A stretch of 64,000 bases of DNA from Streptomyces seoulensis (GCF_022846655.1 NZ_AP025667.1:4377001-4441000); one strand, 5' to 3'. Positions 18,513-28,107 are shown, numbered from the stretch's first letter. The notes: generated from the sequence alone by a model not told the origin. Made by a program: numbers and translations.

Positions 18513-19943
18513 TCAGTGGGTGATCCCGGCGACCCGGAGGGCGTGCAGGAGGTCCCGGTGGTGTTCCTCGGAGACGTGGCGGGCGGCTTGCAGGAGGAGG
18601 GGGGCGATCCGTCCGGGGGCCGCGGCGGCGGTGCGGGCCGCGTCCTCGGGGGTGCGGGCACGGACACAGGCGTCCAGGAGGGTCCGGGCATCGCGGGTAC
18701 GGCCCTCGGCATCGAGTCGTGCGACCGCCGCGCCGGTCTCCTCCGGTGGGCGGGCGGCGCCCTCCCGCAGCAGGCGGTCGCCTTCGCCGGCCCGGCCCGC
18801 CGATTCCAACGCGGCTGCCGCTTCGACCAGTTGCCCCGCCGGCAGCGCGGCCGCCTCCCATCGCAGGGTGGCCCAGTCCGCGTCCCGGCCGGCGCGGGTG
18901 AGGGCGTCCGCCAGGAGCGGGAGACGTACGGCGGGCCAGCGGGCGGCTTCCGCCAGGAGTATGTGCGCCTCACCGCTGCGGCCCCCGGCGCGGAGTGCTG
19001 CGAGCTGCGCGACGGCGTGGGCCACGGCACGGTGATCGTCGGCATCGGGTACGGGTTCCGTCCGGTCACCGCCCGGCGTCTCCTCCGCCTCCGCTCCGGC
19101 GAAGCGGGCGCCTCGGGGGGTGAGGTCGGGGTCGTCCTGCGGGGCGGGGGCTCCGGGGAGGACGAGCGGGGCGGGGGTGTCCTCGTCCAGCCCGGCGAAA
19201 CGGGCGCTGCCTCGGCGGCGCTTGCGGGGTCTGGCGGGGGCGGGAGTTAAGGGAGACGCGTGACCCTCGCCGCCGGGAGCTGCCGGACCGACGAGGGCGG
19301 AGTCAGGTGCGACCGGACCGCCACCCATGGCGACAGCGGCGGCGTCCGGACGGCCGGCGCTCGCGCGGAGCGGGCCGGACGGGGCTCCAGCGGCATCCGG
19401 GGCGGGCGCCGCCTGGACAGGGGGGTACGGGCCAGGGCGGGCGGTGGGGATGCGGGCCAGCCGGTCCCGGAGTTCCGCGCAGCGGGCCGTGGCCCGGTGG
19501 CGGTCGTCCCGGGCCCAGGCAAGGTCGACACGGAGGGACTCCGCCTCGACCTCCGTCCGCGCCTCGGTGAGACGGTGCGTCAGGGCGGCCTCGCGCTCAC
19601 CGGCGTCGTGGCGCTCGCGGAGCGTGCCGTGCAGGCGGCGGGTCAGGATGTCGTGGGCGCCGGGGCGGGCGTCGTACGCGGTGAGGGCGCCCGCGTGCAG
19701 GATGCGGGCTCGCTCCCGTTCGGCGAGGGCCGGTTCCGTGCCGTACGTCGCCGCCAGGTCGCGCAGCAGGGCGTCCACCACGTCCCACGGAGGCACCTCG
19801 CGCCCCTCGCGGCAGGCGCGCATACCGTCCGGGTCGCGCTGCCAGAAGGCCCCGCACCAGCCCGCGCCCTGGTCCAAGCGGGCCAGGAGGCCGTCCAGGT
19901 AGTACCCGAACTCCCCCGACCCCGCCGCGAGTTGTTCCGCCAT
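18513..19943 (-). CDS. Hypothetical protein with Pro/Ala-rich centre and helical C-terminus
   Basis: 476 residues, no recognised family. The N-terminal ~60 residues (E-F-G-Y-Y-L-D-G-L-L-A-R-L-D with W-C-G-A-F-W and a later P-P-W-D-V-V-D-A-L-L-R-D-L) look like the small helical domain that opens many Streptomyces XRE-like or transcription-linked proteins. A charged coiled-coil-like stretch follows (about 100-160), then a long Ala/Pro/Gly-rich linker with a basic R-P-R-K-R-R-R-G patch. The C-terminal ~170 residues are repetitive alpha-helical and could be TPR/HEAT-like. No membrane segment. It stands alone, 100 bp from the XRE gene. Confidence 0.65.
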   Translation of the reverse strand: MAEQLAAGSGEFGYYLDGLLARLDQGAGWCGAFWQRDPDGMRACREGREVPPWDVVDALLRDLAATYGTEPALAERERARILHAGALTAYDARPGAHDILTRRLHGTLRERHDAGEREAALTHRLTEARTEVEAESLRVDLAWARDDRHRATARCAELRDRLARIPTARPGPYPPVQAAPAPDAAGAPSGPLRASAGRPDAAAVAMGGGPVAPDSALVGPAAPGGEGHASPLTPAPARPRKRRRGSARFAGLDEDTPAPLVLPGAPAPQDDPDLTPRGARFAGAEAEETPGGDRTEPVPDADDHRAVAHAVAQLAALRAGGRSGEAHILLAEAARWPAVRLPLLADALTRAGRDADWATLRWEAAALPAGQLVEAAAALESAGRAGEGDRLLREGAARPPEETGAAVARLDAEGRTRDARTLLDACVRARTPEDAARTAAAAPGRIAPLLLQAARHVSEEHHRDLLHALRVAGITH

Positions 19944-20044
19944 CGACCGGCCCCCGCTCGATTGCCAGCACTGCGGGAGCCAGGCAACACCAGGCGTGTT
20001 ACGGGCCTGCTACGCACGGTTTGCGGAACGCGACGAGGCGCCGC

Positions 20045-20296
20045 TCAGACGGGCACCAGGGCGCACCGGACGACCAGTTCGTCCATGGAGAGCCCGAGCG
20101 CCCGCGCCAGCGCCGCCACGGTGAAGAACGCGGGGGTCGGTGCCCGGCCGGTCTCGATCTTGCGGAGGGTCTCGGCGGAGATGCCGGCGACCGCGGCGAC
20201 CGCGGTCATGCTCCGCGCGCCGCGCGCCTCGCGCAGCAGCCGGCCGAGCTGTTCGCCGCGCTCGCGCTCTTCGGGGGTCAGGGGGGTGCGCACCAT
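20045..20296 (-). CDS. Small XRE-family helix-turn-helix regulator
   Basis: 83 residues, almost entirely a Cro/C1-type helix-turn-helix (about 17-75; A-G-I-S-A-E-T-L-R-K-I-E-T-G is the recognition helix region). It is divergent from map with only 32 bp between start codons, and neither gene has a Shine-Dalgarno, so both transcripts are probably leaderless. The ATACCGGTAT palindrome between them is the obvious candidate operator for autoregulation and for control of map. Confidence 0.88.
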   Translation of the reverse strand: MVRTPLTPEERERGEQLGRLLREARGARSMTAVAAVAGISAETLRKIETGRAPTPAFFTVAALARALGLSMDELVVRCALVPV

Positions 20297-20307
20297 GACA
20301 CCATTCT

Positions 20308-20322
20308 AATACCGGTATAGTA
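20308..20322. promoter_or_regulatory. Shared divergent promoter with ATACCGGTAT palindrome
   Basis: ATACCGGTAT at 20309-20318 is a perfect 10-bp palindrome (extended outwards by CTA/AG with one extra A). TATAGT at 20315-20320 is a good -10 box, and the map ATG begins 9 bases beyond it, the spacing of a leaderless mRNA. On the other strand TATTAG or TAGAAT would serve the XRE gene in the same way. The palindrome overlaps both -10 regions. Confidence 0.6.
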
Positions 20323-20328
20323 ATTGGC

Positions 20329-21135
20329 ATGGTTGAACTCAAGACGGACGCCTCCATCGAGGCCATGTACGCGTCGGGCCAGGTCGTCGGGCGTGCCCTG
20401 ACGGCGGTACGGGACGCGGCCGACGTGGGCGTGAGCCTGCGGGAACTGGACGAGGTGGCACGCGAGGTGCTGCGCGAGGCCGGGGCGACCTCGCCCTTCC
20501 TCGGGTACCGGCCCTCCTTCGCCCCGACCCCCTTCCCGGCGGTGATCTGCGCCTCGGTGAACGACGCGATCGTGCACGGCATCCCGAGCGACTACCGCCT
20601 GCGCGACGGCGACCTCCTCTCCGTGGACTGCGGCGCGCTGCTGGACGGCTGGGCCGGCGACTCGGCGATCAGCTTCGTGGTCGGACGCCCCCGCGACGAG
20701 GACCTGACCCTGATCGACACGGCCGAGCGGGCACTGGCGGCCGGGATCGGGGCGGCCGTCGTCGGCAACCGCATCGGCGACATCGCCCACGCCATCGGCA
20801 CGGTGTGCCGTGCGGCCGGATACGGCATCCCCGCCGACTTCGGCGGCCACGGCATCGGACGCAAGATGCACGAGGACCCCGGGGTGCCGAACGAGGGCCG
20901 TCCCGGCCGGGGCATGCCGCTGCGCCACGGGATGGTCCTGGCGATCGAGCCGATGCTGATCGCCGGCGGCAAGGACGACTACCACCCCGACCTCGACGGC
21001 TGGACCCTGCGCACGAACGACGCCTCCCGCGCGGCGCACGTGGAGCACACGGTGGCCATCACGGACGCGGGACCGCGCATCCTCACGGCACGCGAGACGG
21101 CACGCGAGACGGCACGGCAGGGCACGGCGTCGTAA
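20329..21135 (+). CDS. map: Type I methionine aminopeptidase
   Basis: 268 residues, pita-bread fold. All metal ligands are visible: D100, D111 (GDSA), H174 (GGHGIGRKMHEDP), E207 (AIEPM) and E239 (VEHT). It removes the N-terminal methionine from nascent proteins. It has no N-terminal extension and is probably a secondary copy of the housekeeping enzyme, since those are usually linked to secY/adk. The last residues are a small tandem repeat (T-A-R-E-T-A-R-E-T-A-R-Q) from a 12-bp DNA repeat. No Shine-Dalgarno; see the promoter entry. Confidence 0.93.
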   Translation: MVELKTDASIEAMYASGQVVGRALTAVRDAADVGVSLRELDEVAREVLREAGATSPFLGYRPSFAPTPFPAVICASVNDAIVHGIPSDYRLRDGDLLSVDCGALLDGWAGDSAISFVVGRPRDEDLTLIDTAERALAAGIGAAVVGNRIGDIAHAIGTVCRAAGYGIPADFGGHGIGRKMHEDPGVPNEGRPGRGMPLRHGMVLAIEPMLIAGGKDDYHPDLDGWTLRTNDASRAAHVEHTVAITDAGPRILTARETARETARQGTAS

Positions 21136-21138
21136 CGC

Positions 21139-21840
21139 TCATCGCTTGCCCGCACGGCCGCGCGTGGCCAGGCGCTCCCCCTCGGGTGCCTCCCGCCGCC
21201 CCGGCATCACCGGCAGCACCGGCCCAGCGGCACGCGGCGCCCGCGCGTACAGGGCGAGCACCCCGAGCAGGACCATCTCGCAGCCGAGCAGGGCCCGTTC
21301 GGCCAGGCCGATCAACTCCCGGTCGCCCAGGTTCGCCGAGCAGGCCATCACCGCGGCCCCGGCCAGCGCGGCCCACCCCAGCACGCGTATGGACCGGGCC
21401 CGGCGCTCGCCGGGGCCGAGGCGGCGGGCCAGGAGGAGAGCGGCGGCGGGCAGTGCCACGAACGCGGTGACCGAGGCGTACCGGTGGACGTACGCCGACC
21501 CGCTCAGGTCGGTGGTCAGCGCGTCGGTGGGCACCACGGCGGCGACGACCAGACCGAGCCCCCAGACCGCCAGCAGCACCGAGGGCAGCCCGCGTACCGG
21601 CAGCGCCCGTGCCATCCCCGCCAGCAACAGCAGCGAGGCCACGCCCAGCAGGGCCATGCCGGTCTCTATCGGGCCGCCCCGGTCCAGTGCGGCGAAGTCG
21701 CTGACGGTCAGCGAGAGCGGGCTGAGTTCCGGATCGGTGTCCATGGGCGCCCACAAGGCCGCGTTCACGGCCAGGGCGATGGCTGCCCAGACCGTGGGCG
21801 CGAGAAGGTGCCTCCAGTTGCGGCTGCCCGGACGTGTCAT
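21139..21840 (-). CDS. DUF998-type integral membrane protein
   Basis: 233 residues with about six hydrophobic helices and short polar loops. The order of segments and the F-A-A-L-D-R-G-G-P / V-P-T-D-A sequences resemble the DUF998 family. Function unknown. Start at the ATG (M-T-R-P-G-S) at 21840, just before the first helix; an upstream in-frame extension is Arg/Pro-rich and unlikely. It converges with map, 3 bp between stops, so there is no room for a terminator. Confidence 0.7.
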   Translation of the reverse strand: MTRPGSRNWRHLLAPTVWAAIALAVNAALWAPMDTDPELSPLSLTVSDFAALDRGGPIETGMALLGVASLLLLAGMARALPVRGLPSVLLAVWGLGLVVAAVVPTDALTTDLSGSAYVHRYASVTAFVALPAAALLLARRLGPGERRARSIRVLGWAALAGAAVMACSANLGDRELIGLAERALLGCEMVLLGVLALYARAPRAAGPVLPVMPGRREAPEGERLATRGRAGKR

Positions 21841-22205
21841 GACTCCATGCTCGGCTTCCGGCGGACACCGCGGCACCGGAATCTCCCGGAGCCGCCCCTG
21901 ATCCCGGCCCCCTAGCGGGGTCGGGGGCAACGGTCCCCGCGGGTGAGGGACCCGCCGCCGACCAGGGCGTTCATCCACTGGAGCCCCTAGGGGACGTCTT
22001 GTCGATCAGGCCGGGTCAGGACGCCGCGAGCCCGGAGTGATCGACGAGACACCCCCTGAAGAGCCCGGAACACCCGCCAGCTCGGCCGTCCGGTCCCCCG
22101 CCGAAGCCTGCGGGTGCCCTTCACCCCGCCTCGTGCCATCGTGGCAAGAGCGGCCGATCCGGGTTACCCGGCCGTTCCGCACGTCGTCTGCGAAGGACGG
22201 AAACG
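21841..22205. other. 365-bp intergenic region upstream of the Clp-like gene
   Basis: No coding region. It holds the divergent promoters of the DUF998 gene and the Clp-like gene. Visible structures are a CCCCTAGGGG palindrome (21984-21993) and TGCCA-TCG-TGGCA (22134-22146) about 60 bp before the clp start. I found no HAIR element (CTTGAGT-N7-ACTCAAG), no CIRCE and no clear ClgR site, so classical heat-shock control is not supported by what I can see. Confidence 0.5.
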
Positions 22206-24773
22206 ATGACCAGCGGCTACATCGGCCCGGAGGGCGACCCCTTCGGGGAGTTCTTCTCCCGTTTCTTCGGCGGCACCGGGGGCCAGGGCCAGCCCGGCGG
22301 CCCCCGCCAGATCGACATCGGCCGCCTGCTGAGCCAGCCCGCGCGCGAGCTGGTCAAGGGGGCCGCGCAGTACGCCGCCGAGCACGGCAGCCGGGATCTC
22401 GACACCCAGCACCTGCTGCGCGCGGCACTGTCCAGCGAGCCCACCCGCAGTCTGCTCAGCCGGTCCGGGGCGAACCCGGACTCGATGGCCACCGAGATCG
22501 ACGGCCGCGCCGGCCCCGTGCAGCACCAGCCGGGCAAGGTGCCGCCGACCGCACTCTCCCTGACCCCGGCCGTCAAGCGGGCACTGATGGAGGCGCACGA
22601 GATGGCCCGGGCCAGCGGCGCCGGGTACATCGGCCCCGAGCACGTGCTGAGCGCCCTCGCGATGAACCCCGACTCGGCCGCCGGGCACATCCTGCACGCG
22701 GCCAGGTTCCGGGGCGGCCCGGTGCCGCCCGAGGCCCAGGACACCGCGCAGGGCCGCCAGGACCGCCCCCGGCCGACCTCCACGCCGACGCTGGACAAGT
22801 ACGGGCGCGATCTGACCGAGCTGGCCCGCGAGGGCCGTATCGACCCGGTCATCGGCAGGGAGAAGGAGATCGAGCAGACCATCGAGGTGCTGTCCCGGCG
22901 CGGCAAGAACAACCCGGTGCTGATCGGTGACGCGGGCGTCGGCAAGACGGCGGTGGTCGAGGGGCTGGCGCAGCGCATCGCGGACGGCGACGTGCCCGAG
23001 GGCCTGGAGGAGCGCCGGGTGGTGGCGCTCGACCTGACCTCGGTGGTGGCCGGGACCCGCTACCGGGGCGACTTCGAGGAGCGCCTGAACAACATCGTGC
23101 AGGAGATCCGCGCCAACTCGGACAAGCTGGTCGTGTTCATCGACGAGCTGCACACCGTCGTCGGGGCGGGCACCGGCGGCGAGGGCGGCGCGATGGACGC
23201 GGGCAACATCCTCAAGCCCGCCCTGGCCCGGGGTGAGCTGCACATCGTCGGCGCGACCACGCTGGAGGAGTTCCGGCGGATCGAGAAGGACGCGGCGCTG
23301 GCCCGCAGGTTCCAGCCGATCCAGGTGCCGGAGCCGACCGTCGAGGACGCGCTGGAGATCCTGCGCGGGCTGCGCGACCGCTACGAGGCCCACCACCAGG
23401 TCCGCTACTCGGACGAGGCGCTCGCGGCCGCCGTGGAGCTGTCCGACCGGTACCTCACCGACCGCCGGCTGCCGGACAAGGCGATCGACCTGATCGACCA
23501 GGCGGGCGCGCGGGTACGGCTCGGCGCCCGGACCAAGGGCGCGGACGTGCGCGCGATGGAGCGCGAGGCCGAGCAGTTGGTCCGGGACAAGGACCAGGCG
23601 GTGGCGGACGAACAGTACGAGCAGGCCACGCAGTTGCGGGACCGGATCGCCGATCTCCAGCGGCGGATCTCGGAGGCGGCCGACGACGGGGAGGCCGTCG
23701 AGGGGCAGAACCTCGAGGTGACGGCGGAGGCCATCGCCGAGGTCGTGTCCCGGCAGACCGGGGTCCCGGTGAGCCGGCTGACCCAGGAGGAGAAGGAGCG
23801 GCTGCTCGGCCTGGACGAGCATCTGCACCAGCGGGTCGTCGGCCAGGACGAGGCGGTGAACGTGGTCGCCGACGCCGTGCTGCGTTCCCGCGCCGGGCTG
23901 TCGAGCCCGGACCGGCCGATCGGCAGCTTCCTGTTCCTCGGTCCGACCGGTGTCGGCAAGACCGAACTGGCCCGGGCGCTTGCGGAGTCGCTGTTCGGCA
24001 GCGAGGACCGCATGGTGCGGCTCGACATGAGCGAGTACCAGGAGCGGCACACCGTCTCCCGGCTGGTCGGGGCACCGCCCGGTTACGTCGGTCACGAGGA
24101 GGCGGGCCAGCTCACCGAGGTGGTGCGCAGGCATCCGTACTCGCTGCTGTTGCTGGACGAGGTGGAGAAGGCGCACCCGGACGTGTTCAACATCCTGCTC
24201 CAGGTGCTGGACGACGGCCGGCTGACCGACGCCCAGGGGCGGACGGTGGACTTCACCAACACCGTGATCGTGATGACCAGCAACCTGGGCTCGGACGTCA
24301 TCACCCGGCGCGGTGCCGGGATCGGCTTCGGGCCGGGCGGCGCGGACGCGGACGAGGAGGCGCGGCGGGAGCAGATCCTGCGGCCGCTGCGGGAGCACTT
24401 CCGGCCGGAGTTCCTCAACCGGATCGACGAGATCGTGGTGTTCCGCCAGCTCACGCCCGAGCAACTGCGCCGGATCACCGACCTGTTGCTGAACGGCACG
24501 CGCGAACTGAGCAACGCCCAGGGCGTGGCGGTGGAGTTCACCGAGGCGGCCGTGGACTGGCTGGCCGAGCGCGGCCACCAGCCGGAGTACGGTGCGCGTC
24601 CGCTGCGCCGCACCATCCAGCGCGAGGTGGACAACCAGTTGTCCCGGCTGCTGCTGAACGGCACGGTGGCCGAGGGCGGCGAGGTGACCGTCGATGTGGC
24701 CGACGGGCGGCTGGACTTCCGGGTCCGGGGCCAGGAGGCCCAGCCGGCCGAGGCGCAGCGCGAGGGCGCCTGA
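22206..24773 (+). CDS. ClpC-like AAA+ unfoldase (Clp/Hsp100)
   Basis: 855 residues. After an unusual Gly/Phe-rich start ([11 protein letters not shown]) comes a Clp N domain (about 40-180). AAA-1 has Walker A GDAGVGKT near 240 and Walker [14 protein letters not shown]-type helical middle (about 455-495, [13 protein letters not shown]) is the ClpC hallmark. AAA-2 has GPTGVGKT near 580 and [12 protein letters not shown], and an IGF tripeptide at 706-708 is the loop that docks on ClpP. It should feed substrates to ClpP rather than act only as a ClpB disaggregase. It is probably an accessory paralogue, as no clpP or mcsA is near. Confidence 0.9.
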   Translation: MTSGYIGPEGDPFGEFFSRFFGGTGGQGQPGGPRQIDIGRLLSQPARELVKGAAQYAAEHGSRDLDTQHLLRAALSSEPTRSLLSRSGANPDSMATEIDGRAGPVQHQPGKVPPTALSLTPAVKRALMEAHEMARASGAGYIGPEHVLSALAMNPDSAAGHILHAARFRGGPVPPEAQDTAQGRQDRPRPTSTPTLDKYGRDLTELAREGRIDPVIGREKEIEQTIEVLSRRGKNNPVLIGDAGVGKTAVVEGLAQRIADGDVPEGLEERRVVALDLTSVVAGTRYRGDFEERLNNIVQEIRANSDKLVVFIDELHTVVGAGTGGEGGAMDAGNILKPALARGELHIVGATTLEEFRRIEKDAALARRFQPIQVPEPTVEDALEILRGLRDRYEAHHQVRYSDEALAAAVELSDRYLTDRRLPDKAIDLIDQAGARVRLGARTKGADVRAMEREAEQLVRDKDQAVADEQYEQATQLRDRIADLQRRISEAADDGEAVEGQNLEVTAEAIAEVVSRQTGVPVSRLTQEEKERLLGLDEHLHQRVVGQDEAVNVVADAVLRSRAGLSSPDRPIGSFLFLGPTGVGKTELARALAESLFGSEDRMVRLDMSEYQERHTVSRLVGAPPGYVGHEEAGQLTEVVRRHPYSLLLLDEVEKAHPDVFNILLQVLDDGRLTDAQGRTVDFTNTVIVMTSNLGSDVITRRGAGIGFGPGGADADEEARREQILRPLREHFRPEFLNRIDEIVVFRQLTPEQLRRITDLLLNGTRELSNAQGVAVEFTEAAVDWLAERGHQPEYGARPLRRTIQREVDNQLSRLLLNGTVAEGGEVTVDVADGRLDFRVRGQEAQPAEAQREGA

Positions 24774-24793
24774 GGCTCCCTCCGGTCAGCCCG

Positions 24794-26596
24794 TCAGCCC
24801 GTCGATTTCACGACCATGGCGGAGCCGCCGCCGCGCCGGGTCGTCTCGGCGGCGGCCAGCCACTTCCCGTCCGGCAGCCGCTGTACGCCGGTCGCGGCGC
24901 CGATCTCCGGGTTGAGCTTGAAGCTGTGCCCGAGCTGTTCCAGCCGCTCGCGCAACGCGCTGTCGTACAGGGCGGGTTCCAGCTCGGTCTGGGCGGCGTT
25001 GCGCTGGCTGGCGCGGGGTGCGGCGATGGCGTCCACCAGCGGCAGACCCCGGTCGAGGAACCCGGTCAGGGTCTGGAGCACGGTGGTGATGATGGTGGCG
25101 CCGCCGGGCGAACCGAGCGCCACCACGGGCCGGTCGTGCCGGTCGAGGACGATGGTCGGCGAGATGGAGGAGCGGGGGCGCTTGCCGGGTCCGGGCAGGT
25201 TGGGGTCGTGGACCGCGGGGCTGGCCGGGGCGAAGGAGAAGTCGGTCAGCTCGTTGTTGAGCAGGAAGCCCCGGCCGGGCACGGTGATGCCGCTGCCGCC
25301 GGTCTGCTCGATGGTGAGGGTGTAGGCGACGACGTTGCCCCACTTGTCGGAGACGGTGAGGTGGGTGGTGTTCTCGCCCTCGTACGTGGTCGGCGCGGCC
25401 TTGCCCTTGGTGGCGCAGGCGGCGGGGTGGCGCGGGTCGCCGGGGGCGAGCGGGCTGGTGAGGACGGCGTCCGGCTTGATCAGGCAGGCCCGCGAGTCGG
25501 CGAACCGCTGCGACAGCAGTTGCTTCGTGGGTACGTCCTCGAAGGCGGGGTCGCCGACCCAGCGGCCCCGGTCGGCGAACGCGATCCGGCTCGCCTCGAT
25601 GTACCGGTGGAGGTACTGGGTCTCGCTCGCCTTGGAGAGGTCGCTCTTCTCCAGGATGTTGAGGGCCTCGCCCACCGTGGTGCCGCCGGAGGAGGAGGGC
25701 GCGATGGAGTACACCTTCAGGCCGCGGTACGAGGTGTCGGTGGGCCGCTGGAGTTTCGCGCGGTAGCTCGACAGGTCCTTGGCGGTCAGCTTGCCGGGGC
25801 GGGCGTTCCAGCCGGAGGCGGGGTCGACCGGGGGCTTGTTGACGGTGGTGAGGATGTCCCGGCCGAGCTCGCCCTGGTAGATCGCGTCGGCGCCCTTGCG
25901 CCCCAACTCCTGGTAGGTCTTCGCCAGATCAGGGTTCTTGAGGGTCGAGCCGACGACGGGCAGCTTGCCGCCGGGCAGGAACAGCCGGGCGGTGTCCGGG
26001 AAGTAGCGGAAACGGGTCTCGTTGGAGGCGGTCTGGGAGCGGAAGGTGTCGTCCACGGTGAAGCCGTCGCGGGCGATCCGCTCGGCCGGCCGCAGCACCT
26101 TGGCGAGGCTGCTGGTGCCCCAACTGCGCAGTGCCGTCTGCCAGGTGGCCGGGGTGCCCGGAGTGCCGACGCTCAGTCCGCTGGTGACGGCGTCCGCGAA
26201 GGCGAGCGGCTTGCCGTTCTCCAGGAACAGGTCGGACCCGGCGCTCAGCGGGGCGGTCTCGCGGCCGTCGATGGTGTGCACGGTGCGGGACTTGGCGTCG
26301 TAGTAGACGAAGTAGCCGCCCCCGCCGACGCCCGCCGAGTACGGTTCCGTGACGCCCAGCGCGGCCGCGGTGGCCACGGCCGCGTCGACCGCGTTGCCGC
26401 CGTTGCGCAGCACCTCGATGCCCGCCGCACTGGCGTCGGCGTCGACGCTGGAGACCGCGCCCCCGTAGCCGACCGCCACGGGCACCTTCCCGCCGGGCCC
26501 GCCCGGCGCGGCCGGTGGAGCCGCCGCACCCATGGACGACACGACGGCGACCGACACCGCCAGCACCGTCAGCTTCCGCGTACCAGGACGACCCAT
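24794..26596 (-). CDS. ggt: Secreted gamma-glutamyltransferase
   Basis: 600 residues. The basic start and hydrophobic core (about 8-28) form a signal peptide ending near the A-A-A-P-P segment. Autocleavage should occur before T410 in the ENTTHLTVSDKWGN segment, the classical TTH motif, followed downstream by G-S-G-I and the G-S-P-G-G oxyanion loop. It hydrolyses or transfers gamma-glutamyl groups of glutathione and peptides outside the membrane. ATG at 26596; an in-frame upstream extension overlaps another gene and is rejected. It converges on the Clp-like gene with 20 bp between stops. Confidence 0.93.
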   Translation of the reverse strand: MGRPGTRKLTVLAVSVAVVSSMGAAAPPAAPGGPGGKVPVAVGYGGAVSSVDADASAAGIEVLRNGGNAVDAAVATAAALGVTEPYSAGVGGGGYFVYYDAKSRTVHTIDGRETAPLSAGSDLFLENGKPLAFADAVTSGLSVGTPGTPATWQTALRSWGTSSLAKVLRPAERIARDGFTVDDTFRSQTASNETRFRYFPDTARLFLPGGKLPVVGSTLKNPDLAKTYQELGRKGADAIYQGELGRDILTTVNKPPVDPASGWNARPGKLTAKDLSSYRAKLQRPTDTSYRGLKVYSIAPSSSGGTTVGEALNILEKSDLSKASETQYLHRYIEASRIAFADRGRWVGDPAFEDVPTKQLLSQRFADSRACLIKPDAVLTSPLAPGDPRHPAACATKGKAAPTTYEGENTTHLTVSDKWGNVVAYTLTIEQTGGSGITVPGRGFLLNNELTDFSFAPASPAVHDPNLPGPGKRPRSSISPTIVLDRHDRPVVALGSPGGATIITTVLQTLTGFLDRGLPLVDAIAAPRASQRNAAQTELEPALYDSALRERLEQLGHSFKLNPEIGAATGVQRLPDGKWLAAAETTRRGGGSAMVVKSTG

Positions 26597-26688
26597 CCGA
26601 ACCTCCCGAGAACACCGTCCGCGCAGCGTAACCAGATTCCCGAGGCCCTCGACAGTATGCCTCGCGGCCCGGGCCCCCGCACGCGGAC

Positions 26689-27240
26689 TCAGCCGGCCCG
26701 GATGGTGTCGACGGCCATCACCGGGTCGACGGGCGGCACCAGTTCCCGCGTGACGACGGCCACGAGCCCCGCCGGAGCCGCGCCCTCGCCCAGCCCGGTC
26801 ACGTACGCGGCAGCCTGGGAGAGCGCCAGCACGGGCACCCGCTGCCGCAGCAGACGCATGGCGGGCAGCCGCCCCTTCTCCGCGACGGCGGCCCGGACCT
26901 CGTCGTGCAGCTCGTCCACGGCGGTCCGCACGACCTCTCCCCGGATGCGCACCCGGTAGTCGGTCTCCCACGCCCCCGAGGCCCAGGAGACGGCACCGAC
27001 CGAGTGCAGCCCGCCGTCCATGCGGTCGACCAGGTACGGGCCTGCCCCGACCAACAGGAGAGCAGGGTCACGGGTCCGCAGGTACTCCGCGGTCGCCACG
27101 GAGACGATCCACGCCAGTTCATGCCGCACGGCCCGTGAGACGACCAGGTTCGGCGGCTGCCTCCCCAGCGCCGACTTCCGCCGGTACTCGCGTTCCAGCT
27201 CCTCCTCGACGATCCGCACCGCGGCATCCAGCTCGATCAC
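26689..27240 (-). CDS. Hypothetical protein, YrhB-domain-like
   Basis: 183 residues from a GTG at 27240 with no strong ribosome site. The D-G-G-L-H-S-V / G-A-W-E-T-D-Y-R-V-R-I-R-G region (about 75-100) resembles YrhB/Imm35-type small proteins of actinobacteria. The rest is mixed alpha/beta with no membrane segment. No toxin gene is adjacent, so an immunity role is not supported. Function unknown. Confidence 0.55.
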   Translation of the reverse strand: MIELDAAVRIVEEELEREYRRKSALGRQPPNLVVSRAVRHELAWIVSVATAEYLRTRDPALLLVGAGPYLVDRMDGGLHSVGAVSWASGAWETDYRVRIRGEVVRTAVDELHDEVRAAVAEKGRLPAMRLLRQRVPVLALSQAAAYVTGLGEGAAPAGLVAVVTRELVPPVDPVMAVDTIRAG

Positions 27241-27336
27241 GCGCCCAGCATCGCGGAGTGGCCCGCGCGGCGGCCACCGGGTTTACGGGGCCCGCGCCCG
27301 CTCTCCGTACTCATGGACCCGCTAGCATCCCCCCGC

Positions 27337-28092
27337 ATGAACGACGACGTGCGCAACATCGTCCTAGGGGTCATAGCCGCGGGGGTCAGTGCCGCGCTGG
27401 GTTGGGTGGCTCGTACCTATCTGTGGCGGCGGAAGCTGCGGCGGAAGCAGGGGTTCTTCGGGTTGCCGGACAACTCGGAGTCGCTGTTCGTGGTGAACCG
27501 GGACCCGGCCGCCACCGAACCGGCGGTGCACCGCTTCGATGTGTTCGCGCTGCTGGAGCTGTCCGCGCTGATCAAGGACTGCGGGGCGCACCTGCAGTTG
27601 GTGACGCAGGACGTGCCGCACCAGGGGTTCGGCGAGCGCACCGAGTTCTGTGTGGGCGGCCCGGCGTCCAACCGGCGCATGCTGGCGCACATGTCGGCGA
27701 TGCTGCCGGGGGTGCGGATGAACACCGAGAAGGAGAAGGGGCCGAACCGGGGCGCGTTCCGGATCGGCGGGGAGACCTACCGGATGGAGCCCGGCACGAC
27801 CGAGTACGTGCTGCTGGCGAAGGTCTCGGCGGGGCGGCAGACGCGGCCGGTGTTCCTGTTCTGCGGGCAGCGGGCGATCACCAATCAGGCCGCGACCCGC
27901 TATCTGGCCCGCAACCACGAGCGGTTGGCCCGCAAGCACGGCTCGGGATCGTTCGTGCTGCTGCTGAAGGTGGTCAACTCCCAGGCGTACGGCCCCGACC
28001 TGGTGGAACTGGTCGCCGATGTCACGCGGGCGGCGCAGGCGCCGTTCCAGGAGACCGAGGAGACACCGGCAGCGGCGGCACCCGCCTCCTAG
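27337..28092 (+). CDS. Membrane-anchored hypothetical protein with a Rossmann-like domain
   Basis: 251 residues. One N-terminal helix (about 6-24) is followed by a basic R-R-K-L-R-R-K stop-transfer, so the rest faces the cytoplasm. The C-terminal domain alternates hydrophobic strands with motifs such as C-V-G-G-P-A-S-N-R-R-M and G-Q-R-A-I-T-N-Q-A-A-T-R-Y-L. GGPxSN loops of this kind occur in Rossmann-type nucleotide-binding domains, but I cannot name the family. I place the start at ATG 27337, because TAGCAT at 27323-27328 is positioned as a -10 box for a leaderless transcript. ATG 27313 is the alternative. Confidence 0.6.
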   Translation: MNDDVRNIVLGVIAAGVSAALGWVARTYLWRRKLRRKQGFFGLPDNSESLFVVNRDPAATEPAVHRFDVFALLELSALIKDCGAHLQLVTQDVPHQGFGERTEFCVGGPASNRRMLAHMSAMLPGVRMNTEKEKGPNRGAFRIGGETYRMEPGTTEYVLLAKVSAGRQTRPVFLFCGQRAITNQAATRYLARNHERLARKHGSGSFVLLLKVVNSQAYGPDLVELVADVTRAAQAPFQETEETPAAAAPAS

Positions 28093-28107
28093 GGCGCAAC
28101 ACTCTTC

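Noticed and set aside
21098..21135. 12-bp tandem repeat at the 3' end of map as a mobile or minisatellite element
   Set aside because: Only about three copies, in frame, and confined to the last residues of the protein; trivial slippage expansion is enough to explain it.
21841..22205. HspR/CIRCE/ClgR control of the Clp-like gene
   Set aside because: No HAIR, CIRCE or GTTCGC-N5-GCG motif could be recognised by eye.
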